Shown here one piece after another: positions 49,304 to 56,356 of a stretch of 64,000 nucleotides of DNA (positions are counted from its first letter, which is position 1; each line of letters starts with the position of its first letter). The stretch spans positions 1-64,000 of the forward strand of contig DATCKU010000040.1 in the NCBI GenBank assembly GCA_036564245.1, written 5' to 3'. This DNA is from Thermasporomyces sp036564245. Its GTDB lineage: Bacteria; Actinomycetota; Actinomycetes; Propionibacteriales; Actinopolymorphaceae. The notes under the pieces were generated by a model. That model did no database searches. It had not been told where the DNA came from and saw only the letters and a list, made by a program, of their open reading frames with translations. The translations under genes and the position numbers were made by a program.

Positions 49304-50282
49304 GGTCAGGCTGCTGCTGGCCGGTGTCCTCGTCGCGAGTTCGCTTGCCGGATGCGTGACACTCCCTGAGACCAAGACCGGGCAGGCGAGTGCGTGGACG
49401 CCTGCGAGCAAGAAGAACACGACGCGCTTCTTCGCGAACTACGACGCGATCAACAAGAAGGCGACCGCGCGACGTGACATCGAGCTCATGGAGTCGATCC
49501 AGTCCGGGCCGCTCCTGCGTACCACTCAGGCGGCATTCCGCATCGCCGAAAGACTGGATCCGGAGGGCAACGACCCGGCGCCGGTCCCGGTGCATCGCGA
49601 CATCCGCACCTACGTACCGCACTTTCGGGACTACCCCATCTGGTACGTCGCGGTGTCTCGGCTCGAGGGCGACGGTGCCACGGACGACGGGGGCACCGCC
49701 GTCGACCTGGTGATGCGGCCGAATGCAGCTGTGCCCTGGCGCAAGGCGCAAACCGTGGTGCTCGATGAGCGTGCCGTCATACCTGAGCTCGCTGAAAAGA
49801 ACGGGCATGCGGTGGTGGTCGAAGGGGACGACGGTGAGGGCCTCGCGCTGTCGCCCGCTCAGGTGGCCGGGTGGTACGCCGCCATGCTCGAGGCCGGACC
49901 GTCGTCGCCGCACGCGCGCGCTTTCGCGCCGCATCCCGACACCCGACGCAGTCACGAGGCGAGCGCCCAGAACAAGCAGGAAAGCGGGTACGAGCAGTCG
50001 TTCGAGGTGGTGTCCGTGCGGGCACTGGCGACCGCCGACGGTGGCGCCCTGGTGCTCTTCACCCTCGAGGAGTCTGAACAGTTGAGCCTTCGGAACGGCG
50101 AGCTCGAGCTGAGCAGTGACGACGCGGTGGCTGCGTACACCGGGCATGCGAAAGGCCGTGACCTGCTTCGTACGTCGTGGATCTGGCAGGTCGTCGCCGT
50201 CGTGCCGCCGGAAGGTGCAGAAGACCAGTTGGTCCACCTGCTCGGTGTGGATCGCGCGTTGGCCTCGGCCGAACTCCGCTGA
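49296..50282 (+). CDS. lipoprotein of unknown function
   Basis: From ATG 49296 a type II signal peptide MRRVRLLLAGVLVASSLAGC ends in a good lipobox (LAGC). The mature part (about 310 aa) has no domain I recognise. It contains a polar N-terminal section (SKKNTTRFFANYDAINKKAT), a central WYVAVSRLEGD strand region and a second half with SFEVVSVRALATADGG. It is coupled to the upstream Pro-rich membrane protein, so the two probably act at the same envelope site. An upstream ATG (49254) would bury the lipobox. Confidence 0.78.
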   Translation: MRRVRLLLAGVLVASSLAGCVTLPETKTGQASAWTPASKKNTTRFFANYDAINKKATARRDIELMESIQSGPLLRTTQAAFRIAERLDPEGNDPAPVPVHRDIRTYVPHFRDYPIWYVAVSRLEGDGATDDGGTAVDLVMRPNAAVPWRKAQTVVLDERAVIPELAEKNGHAVVVEGDDGEGLALSPAQVAGWYAAMLEAGPSSPHARAFAPHPDTRRSHEASAQNKQESGYEQSFEVVSVRALATADGGALVLFTLEESEQLSLRNGELELSSDDAVAAYTGHAKGRDLLRTSWIWQVVAVVPPEGAEDQLVHLLGVDRALASAELR

Positions 50283-50312
50283 CCTCAAAGGATCATGACG
50301 ACGGTGCTGCAG

Positions 50313-50328
50313 ACGCCCTCGAGGGCGT
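50313..50328. terminator. perfect 16-bp palindrome, candidate bidirectional terminator
   Basis: ACGCCCTCGAGGGCGT lies 30 nt after the lipoprotein stop in a convergent intergenic region. No T-run. Confidence 0.4.
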
Positions 50329-50344
50329 ACCAGGTCCCACAAGG

Positions 50345-50410
50345 CTGTCTGGAGGTGCACTACGTGCCGACACGTGTCACAGGTCCGGTGGGCGTAGTGC
50401 ACATGGTCAT
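50345..50410. repeat. nested-palindrome element, copy C
   Basis: It begins CTGTCTGGAGG like copy B, has outer arms GTGCACTACG (50355-50364) / CGTAGTGCAC (50393-50402) and the core CCGACACGTGTCAC (50367-50380), and ends GTGCACATGGTCAT (50397-50410). The core and the end are identical to copy B at 58.6 kb. Confidence 0.8.
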
Positions 50411-50439
50411 TTGGGGAGAGCTGCCGGGGAGCGGCTGGC

Positions 50440-51072
50440 TCAGCAGGAGCCGAGCAGGTTCTGCAGAGCTGCCTTCTCCGCCGAGTCCACGGTGAGGCCG
50501 TAGCTGTACTTCACCCAGATCCACTCTCTGCTGTAGAGGCACCAAGTGTTCTGGTTGGGCGGCAGCCACTCCGACGGGTCCTTGTCGCCCTTCGACCCGT
50601 TGCTCTCCTGCGATACCGCGATCAGCTGAGCGATCGACAAGTCGTTGGCGAACTGCTGACGCCTCGAGGTCGACCAGGTGTTGGCCCCCGAACGCCAGGC
50701 CTCGGCCAGAGCGACGATGTGGTCGATGTCGACGTCGGACGAGTCACCGACCCAGACCGCGTCGTAGACGCTGTACCACTGACCGCTGATCGGTTGGCAG
50801 GACGAGTCGACGGAGACGTTGGTGCCGTCGCGCTGGAGTACGACCTCTCTGGTGTTGCAGCTCCCATACTGAGTGATCCAGTGCGGGAAGAGATCCCGGT
50901 CGTAGCCCGCGAGCGACCCCTCGGGCGCCACCGTGAGGCTTGCGAGCATGTTCGCCGCTTCGCTCGCGCTTGGTGGAGTCGGTGGATAGGCATGGGCCGG
51001 CTGCGCAACCGTCGCGACCAAGACCAGCGCCCCAGTCGCGATGGCGAGCCGCACCGCCTGTCGCCAGGACAT
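50440..51072 (-). CDS. secreted HNH endonuclease family protein (DUF1524)
   Basis: A 210-aa exported nuclease. The signal peptide runs to AHA (residue 28). The DUF1524/HNH core contains DVDIDHIVALAEAWRSGA (catalytic His118) and NGSKGDKDPSEWLPPNQNTWC, ending in a Cys. Four cysteines (72, 92, 178, 210) suggest two disulfides, as in streptomycete secreted nucleases. ATG 51072 has GGGAGG 6 nt upstream. It is divergent from the GH84 gene. Likely a scavenging DNase. Confidence 0.9.
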   Translation of the reverse strand: MSWRQAVRLAIATGALVLVATVAQPAHAYPPTPPSASEAANMLASLTVAPEGSLAGYDRDLFPHWITQYGSCNTREVVLQRDGTNVSVDSSCQPISGQWYSVYDAVWVGDSSDVDIDHIVALAEAWRSGANTWSTSRRQQFANDLSIAQLIAVSQESNGSKGDKDPSEWLPPNQNTWCLYSREWIWVKYSYGLTVDSAEKAALQNLLGSC

Positions 51073-51250
51073 TCCGCACCTCCCGTTGGGTCGCCTGCGA
51101 ACGAAACGCCGTGTTCGGTCCAGTTTGATCGTTTTGGTATGCCGGCGTGCGACGCATGGGTAAGCACGAGATGACCTGTCCGGGATCGGCAACCACGTCG
51201 CGTACTCCGGCGCGAGGACCCGGACGGATCGACAGACGAGGTGATCGGGG

Positions 51251-53989
51251 GTGCCGATGCGTGGGCGAACGCGGTGGTGGGCGCAATGGGCGCAGCGTCG
51301 TCCGCCCCAGGCGTTGCGGGTTGTCCGGGCAGCCGTCGTGTGGACGCTCGTCGTGGCGGGAGTCGGAGCGGTCCCGCAGGCCAGAGCCACCATCGCTCGT
51401 ACGTACGAAGGGTTCGGTCTGCTCGGCACGGTGGGCATCGTGCGGGGGCAACACTCCGACCGCCAGGCCGAACAGGTCGTACGCCAGACGCTGTCGCGCG
51501 CCGGAGTCACACGCGTGGTCGTGACCACCGACCGCGACCCTCGGACGCCGACCACCATCTGGCTCGGGGAGGGCCGGTCTGCGCTTGCCAACCTTGGCGT
51601 GGAGCCCGCCTCCGGGCTTCCGGCCGACGGTTACGTGCTGGCGGTCGGAAAGGACCTCGACGGTCGTAAACACGTGGTGCTCGACGGAGCGGATCCGGAC
51701 GGCACCTTCTACGCTGCGCGGGACCTGGCCCGATCGATCGTCTCCCGACCCGACGGGCCCGACTTCCTGCCGGCGACGGTGCGCGTGGAGACACCGGCCA
51801 TGCGGTACCGGGGTGTGGTCGAGGGCTTCTACGGCACGAGCTGGTCACACGAGGACCGTCTGGCCCTGCTCGACTTCATGGGCGCGCACCGCATGAACAC
51901 CTACGTCTACGCGCCGAAGGCCGACCCCTACCTCCGCAGCCGCTGGCGGAGCCCATTCCCCGAGCGCCGCACGGCAGAGCTCGCTGACCTGGTGCGTTAC
52001 GCGGCCAAGCGACGCGTCGACGTCGGCATCGGCCTCTCGCCCGGCGGCTCCATCTGCTTCGGTTCCCGCTCCCATCGAAAGGCACTGGTCCGCAAGCTCG
52101 ACGAGGCGTACCAGCTCGGCGTCCGTTCCTTCACGCTGGCCTTCGACGACATCGACCCCACGGCGTGGCACTGCGCGTCCGATCGGCGAACCTACGGAGA
52201 CCGCGCGGGTGGTGCCGGCATCGCCCAGGCGGATCTGCTCAACCGGCTCAGGAAGGAGTGGGTCCCGCACCACCCAGGCGCCTCGCTGTGGCTCATGCCC
52301 ACGGAGTACGAAGGTCTGGCCGACTCGCCTTATCGCGCAGCGCTTCGACAGCACCTCGACGAGAGCGTCGGCGTGTATTGGACCGGAGTGGCCACCATCT
52401 CCCGCACGATCAGCCGCCACGATGCGGCCGAGGCAGCGCGACTGTTCGGCCGCGAGGTGGTGGTGTGGGACAACTTCCCGGCCAACGACTACAACCCGGG
52501 TCGGCTGCCGCTCGCCGCCTACACCGGCCGAGAACCCGGTCTCGGCGATGCGGTGGCCGGCTTGCTCTCCAACCCCATGAACCAGGCCGCGTGGAGCCGG
52601 ATCGGGTTGGCGTCGGTGGCGGACTTCACCTGGGACGACCAGTCGTACCATCCGATCGAGTCGTGGCGCCGCGCGCTTGCCGAGATCACGGGCGGCGATC
52701 CGGCCGCGGCCGATGCGTTGGAACGGATAGCCGATCTCAACACATACGACGGCACACTGCACGGTGGTCGCGCGCCAGAGCTGTCCCAGTCGCTCGCGAT
52801 GTTCTGGGAGGACTGGAATTCTGGCGATCGTACGAAGGCGTACGCCGAGCTGCGACGTACCCTCCGTGCACTCGCAGCCGCGCCCGCGCTGCTTCGCAGC
52901 AACATCCACGACCTGGCCCTGATGACCCAGGGCAAGGCGTGGTTGGACGCCACCGAGGACTGGGCGAAGGCGATGTTGGCGTCACTCGACGCCCTCGTGG
53001 CGGTCGATCGGAGGGATCTCTCCGAGGCGATCGGCAAGCGAGCCGAGGCGGCGAGACTCGCCATGCGGGCGAGCCGTGTCCGCGACGTGACACAGCCCCA
53101 CGCGTCGACCTCGCCGCTTGTCGGCGACGGGGTGGTCGACGCGTTCGTCGACCGTGTGGACTCGATGGTGAGTGCGGCAGTCGGCGTCGCGGTGGAGCGG
53201 CCGCAGGTGTCCACGTCGCTCGAGCCCTATGCAGGAGACGTCCCCGACCACATGGTCGACGGACGCGACGACGCGAGATTCACGAGCGACCGGCCACCGC
53301 AACCCGACGACTACGTCCAGGTGGATCTGCGCCGAGTCCGGCCGATCGGAACCGTCACGATCACGATGGGCCACTCGCATGCTCCGAAGAACGTCCTCCG
53401 ACACGGGGTGCTCGAGTACTCACCTGACGGCTCGACCTGGGTGCCGCTGGCCGAGGGGCGGTCCGACGTCGTACGGGCTCATCCCGGACCCGATACACAC
53501 GCGCGCTATCTGCGATATCGCGCGCTCGAGCCCAATGATCCGTACTGGCTCACCGTCCGAGAGTTCCAGGTCGAAGTCCTGGATCAGACGAGGTTGCAGG
53601 CGGGACTGGTCGACTCAGCTGGGGGCCCGGAATCCTCAGACGGTGCCGAAGACGGCGCCGCGCTTCAGGACGTCGTCGACGATGATCTCGACACCGGAGT
53701 GCGGCTCGTCGCGTCAGAGGCCGGCCTACCTCCGCTGGTCGTCACGTTGTCGCAGCCCAGGCGAGTGGTCCGAGTGGGTGTGGTGCAGGATCCGCATGCC
53801 GCAGGGGACGGGACGCTGGAGGTCCGTAGGGGAGACCGGTGGGTGCCGATCGGTGAGGTGACAGGCACGTACACCGAGCTCGCGGTGCCGCAGCAGGTAG
53901 CCAGCGACGCGCTCCGGGTTACCTGGAACGACGACGCGGCCGGGCCACTGCGGATCATGGAGATCGTTCCGCACTTCGGTCCTGCGTGA
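51251..53989 (+). CDS. secreted beta-N-acetylglucosaminidase/O-GlcNAcase family enzyme (GH84)
   Basis: The 912-aa exported hydrolase has a signal region (about residues 22-46, ending QARA). An N-terminal GH20b-like domain follows (to about 180), then the GH84 catalytic barrel starting RYRGVVEGFYGTSWSHEDR. The paired catalytic Asp residues are in LAFDDIDPTAWH (Asp299/Asp300). The specific NPMNQAAWSRIGLAS and DFTWDDQSYHP are also present. A helical region and one or two F5/8-type-C-like beta-sandwiches (PDDYVQVDLRRVRPIGTVTI) close the protein. Expected substrates are terminal beta-GlcNAc residues on chitin fragments, mucin-like glycans or cell wall. Start GTG 51251 or ATG 51257. Confidence 0.9.
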   Translation: MPMRGRTRWWAQWAQRRPPQALRVVRAAVVWTLVVAGVGAVPQARATIARTYEGFGLLGTVGIVRGQHSDRQAEQVVRQTLSRAGVTRVVVTTDRDPRTPTTIWLGEGRSALANLGVEPASGLPADGYVLAVGKDLDGRKHVVLDGADPDGTFYAARDLARSIVSRPDGPDFLPATVRVETPAMRYRGVVEGFYGTSWSHEDRLALLDFMGAHRMNTYVYAPKADPYLRSRWRSPFPERRTAELADLVRYAAKRRVDVGIGLSPGGSICFGSRSHRKALVRKLDEAYQLGVRSFTLAFDDIDPTAWHCASDRRTYGDRAGGAGIAQADLLNRLRKEWVPHHPGASLWLMPTEYEGLADSPYRAALRQHLDESVGVYWTGVATISRTISRHDAAEAARLFGREVVVWDNFPANDYNPGRLPLAAYTGREPGLGDAVAGLLSNPMNQAAWSRIGLASVADFTWDDQSYHPIESWRRALAEITGGDPAAADALERIADLNTYDGTLHGGRAPELSQSLAMFWEDWNSGDRTKAYAELRRTLRALAAAPALLRSNIHDLALMTQGKAWLDATEDWAKAMLASLDALVAVDRRDLSEAIGKRAEAARLAMRASRVRDVTQPHASTSPLVGDGVVDAFVDRVDSMVSAAVGVAVERPQVSTSLEPYAGDVPDHMVDGRDDARFTSDRPPQPDDYVQVDLRRVRPIGTVTITMGHSHAPKNVLRHGVLEYSPDGSTWVPLAEGRSDVVRAHPGPDTHARYLRYRALEPNDPYWLTVREFQVEVLDQTRLQAGLVDSAGGPESSDGAEDGAALQDVVDDDLDTGVRLVASEAGLPPLVVTLSQPRRVVRVGVVQDPHAAGDGTLEVRRGDRWVPIGEVTGTYTELAVPQQVASDALRVTWNDDAAGPLRIMEIVPHFGPA

Positions 53990-54424
53990 GCTGCGCGAGC
54001 CACGGCAATGCCCACCCGCGTGTCGAACCACGAGACTGCCGAGGACGTGCGCGCCGGCACGCGACAGGCGGGCCGCGGGAAAACCTCTTGAGCGCGGCCC
54101 GGTCGATCGAAAAAATCTAGGTTCGCGTGGAATCCCGGGGAGGGGTTCGGGCGTTACCAATAATTGGTTGAGATCGCATCCAGCCGAAGCATTGCCGAAA
54201 CGCAGCTCACACATTTTGAGGTGACCATAGATGTAGTGGTCAGCCCGGGACGCGGGCCGCGGCCCTCCATACCTGCGGCCAGCGCACGGTGAGCCGGCGA
54301 GGGGGGTCAACGACGACACCTTGTAGTCGATCCGGCATGCCCAGAAAACGGTTGGACGGCGAAGGAGCACGTCTGCCGTCTCTCGACCAGAATCCGCCAA
54401 CCCTTTTGGAGACACGAAGCACAG
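53990..54424. other. 435-nt gene-free region with AT-rich dyads
   Basis: No convincing gene. It contains ACCAATAATTGGT (54156-54168, an odd-centred perfect dyad in an AT-rich patch) and TGACCA...TGGTCA (54222-54242, 9-nt spacer). Both are possible regulator sites for the following small gene. Confidence 0.5.
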
Positions 54425-54631
54425 ATGTGGCCTGCCATCTCGAACTTCGCTCACGACTACACCTATCGGTACGAGGAAGAGCGGGCGAGGTACCAGCCCA
54501 TCCGCTTCCCGCGGCAGCGGAACAACAGCGGAAAGCAGCTGGTCGTCCGGTCGCTTCGCGGGACCGGCGCCGGACTGGTCCGGCTTGCTGACCGGCTCGA
54601 GGCACCTCGCACCAAGACCGAGGCCTGCTGA
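54425..54631 (+). CDS. 68-aa hypothetical protein
   Basis: Not recognised. The ORF begins MWPAISNFAHDYTYRYEEER and ends in APRTKTEAC. Codon third positions are almost all G or C, unlike the flanking intergenic DNA, which supports coding. It is hydrophilic and basic/acidic mixed with no signal peptide. The Shine-Dalgarno candidate GGAG is rather far (13 nt). It is followed by a strong hairpin. Confidence 0.5.
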   Translation: MWPAISNFAHDYTYRYEEERARYQPIRFPRQRNNSGKQLVVRSLRGTGAGLVRLADRLEAPRTKTEAC

Positions 54632-54691
54632 CGACACGCACGCTGGTCGTCGTCGATCAGCGATCTGATGCGTCAAGGAATCCCCTAGAAG

Positions 54692-54730
54692 CGAAGTGGG
54701 TCCCTCTGGCAGCCAGGGGGACCCACTTCG
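54692..54730. terminator. bidirectional hairpin between convergent genes
   Basis: CGAAGTGGGTCCC pairs with GGGACCCACTTCG, and the loop itself contains CTGG-CAG-CCAG, so the whole forms one nearly continuous stem. It lies between the 68-aa ORF and NAT, both ending towards it. Confidence 0.75.
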
Positions 54731-54768
54731 TGTGTCGGGCGGTCATACGAGCGTTCGGGCCGCCGTCC

Positions 54769-55608
54769 TCAGATCGTCGCCTGGCGGCGCTCAATGCGGG
54801 CCCGCAGGTCGTCCTGCGCACCGGTGCACTCCCACAGGTGGGCCACGGCGTCCTCCCCGAGGTCGCGCAGCGGGACTCCGAGCGGCCCGGCGAGCAGGTT
54901 CGCGAACTCCTCGACGGAGCCCACCGTGTGCGTCGTCCGTCCGTCGGCCCCCATCCGCCGCAGCGTGCGGGACAGCAGCAGGAGCGTGTGGTCGCCCTGG
55001 GGCCGCGCCACCACCAGCGTCGTGACGTACGGGGACTCCGGGGACGTGGAGAGCCTGTGCGAGTTCCCCGCGAAGTCGGCGAGCTCGCGCGGCTCCATGC
55101 GGAAGTCGTAGGAGCCGATGCTGCCGTTCGGGTGGTGCACGAAGCGCCAGGTCTCGGCGTCGAGGCGCTCCAGCCGGTAGGTGAGGCCACGCTGCTCGTG
55201 GACGCCCTCGCGCAGCGGCAGCGGGTCGAGGAACCCGTCGCCGATCCCGGCGTCGGCCAGCCACCGCTGCCCCTCGACGTCGACCAGCAGCACCGTGTGG
55301 TTGCCCCATGCCGCATCGCCGCGGGTCTCGCGCAGCACGCCTGCCTCCGCCATCGTCACCGGGAAGCCCGCCGCGCGCAGTAGCGAGGCGAGCCCGCCGT
55401 TCTGCTCGTAGCAGTAGCCGCCACGCCGGCGCCTCACGAGCTTGTCGAGCAGGCTCGGCTCGTCCAGCCGGATCTCCCGACCGAGCTGGATGTCGAGGTT
55501 CTCGTACGGCACGGCGCAACGCCAGGCGCGGTGCAGCGCGACGAGGGTGGCGGCGTCCTGGCTGAGCGAGCCGGCGTAGCCGATCCGGTGGAGCATCGCG
55601 TCGAGCAT
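54769..55608 (-). CDS. nat: arylamine N-acetyltransferase
   Basis: NAT transfers acetyl from acetyl-CoA to arylamines and hydrazines. The catalytic triad is visible as Cys66 (RRGGYCYEQN), His104 (WGNHTVLLV) and Asp119 (LADAGIGDG). AVPYENLDIQLG is the family N-terminal signature. At 279 aa the length is normal. It is divergent from the TetR gene, which probably controls it. Third-position GC here is even higher than in neighbours. Confidence 0.93.
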   Translation of the reverse strand: MLDAMLHRIGYAGSLSQDAATLVALHRAWRCAVPYENLDIQLGREIRLDEPSLLDKLVRRRRGGYCYEQNGGLASLLRAAGFPVTMAEAGVLRETRGDAAWGNHTVLLVDVEGQRWLADAGIGDGFLDPLPLREGVHEQRGLTYRLERLDAETWRFVHHPNGSIGSYDFRMEPRELADFAGNSHRLSTSPESPYVTTLVVARPQGDHTLLLLSRTLRRMGADGRTTHTVGSVEEFANLLAGPLGVPLRDLGEDAVAHLWECTGAQDDLRARIERRQATI

Positions 55609-55626
55609 CGCGACCGCCTAACTGAT

Positions 55627-55636
55627 AGGGATCCCT
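55627..55636. promoter_or_regulatory. palindrome AGGGATCCCT in the nat-tetR intergenic region
   Basis: A 10-bp perfect palindrome 18 nt from the nat start within a 77-nt divergent spacer that is AT-rich (tttaactcacaatacgatag). A plausible TetR operator core. Confidence 0.35.
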
Positions 55637-55673
55637 CCGCTTTAACTCACAATACGATAGACGACCCTCCGGT

Positions 55674-55679
55674 TACAAT
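55674..55679 (+). promoter_or_regulatory. -10 box (TACAAT) for a leaderless tetR mRNA
   Basis: TACAAT is a near-consensus -10 and ends 6 nt before ATG 55686; no Shine-Dalgarno is present. Confidence 0.5.
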
Positions 55680-55685
55680 CGCCCC

Positions 55686-56339
55686 ATGCCTGGTCAGGAG
55701 CGGAGCCGCAGGATGCGGGCCGACGCACGGCTCAACCGGGAACGCATCGTTGCCGCGGCTCGTGAGCTCATCGCCGAGCACGGGCCGGACACCGCGACGG
55801 AGGAGGTCGCGCGCCGCGCGCAGGTGGGCGTCGGCACCGTGTACCGGCACTTCCCGGACCGTGCCGCCCTCGTACGCGCGCTCGCGCTCGACAGCTTCCA
55901 GCGGGTGGTCGACCTGGCGCGGACCACGGAGGACGAGGAGTCGACGGCGTGGGCGGCCCTGTCGCGCTTCGTCCTCGACGCCGCGGACGAGTTGCGGCTC
56001 GCCACGTGGTTGTCGATCTGGTTCGCGAGCACCTGGGCCGACCTGCGGGCCGACCCGGAGAACCGGCGCCTGCGGCACCTCTTGATGACGATCCTCGACC
56101 GGGTCGTGCGACGCGCCCAGCACGAGGGCGCCCTCCGCGAGGACGTCGACGTCAACGACGTCGCGCTGCTGCTCGCCGCGCTCCTGCGGCCGATCCCGGG
56201 AATCCCTCCCGCCGAGACGCAGCGCAGCGTCCGGCGCTACCTCGTGCTGGCGCTGGACGGGCTACGGGCGGACGGCCCAGCTTCTCCCTTGCCCGAGCAG
56301 GGGGTCCGGATTGCGTGGGACGACCGCGCCGAGACGTGA
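55686..56339 (+). CDS. TetR-family transcriptional regulator
   Basis: A 217-aa regulator. The N-terminal helix-turn-helix is RERIVAAARELIAEHGPDT with EEVARRAQVGVGTVYRHFPD, an almost textbook TetR signature. The C-terminal ligand domain is helical (WAALSRFVLDAADELRLATW onward). Probable target is the divergent nat gene and itself. The stop is only 17 nt from the convergent glgB stop. Confidence 0.92.
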   Translation: MPGQERSRRMRADARLNRERIVAAARELIAEHGPDTATEEVARRAQVGVGTVYRHFPDRAALVRALALDSFQRVVDLARTTEDEESTAWAALSRFVLDAADELRLATWLSIWFASTWADLRADPENRRLRHLLMTILDRVVRRAQHEGALREDVDVNDVALLLAALLRPIPGIPPAETQRSVRRYLVLALDGLRADGPASPLPEQGVRIAWDDRAET

Positions 56340-56356
56340 AGCAGACAAACCCCAGG

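Noticed and set aside
48570..50402. 610-aa minus-strand open frame
   Set aside because: Antisense to the Pro-rich membrane protein and the lipoprotein genes, both of which have clear starts, signal sequences and coupling.
53990..54424. Riboswitch upstream of the 68-aa ORF
   Set aside because: The region has dyads but I could not match a conserved riboswitch core; they look like protein-binding sites.
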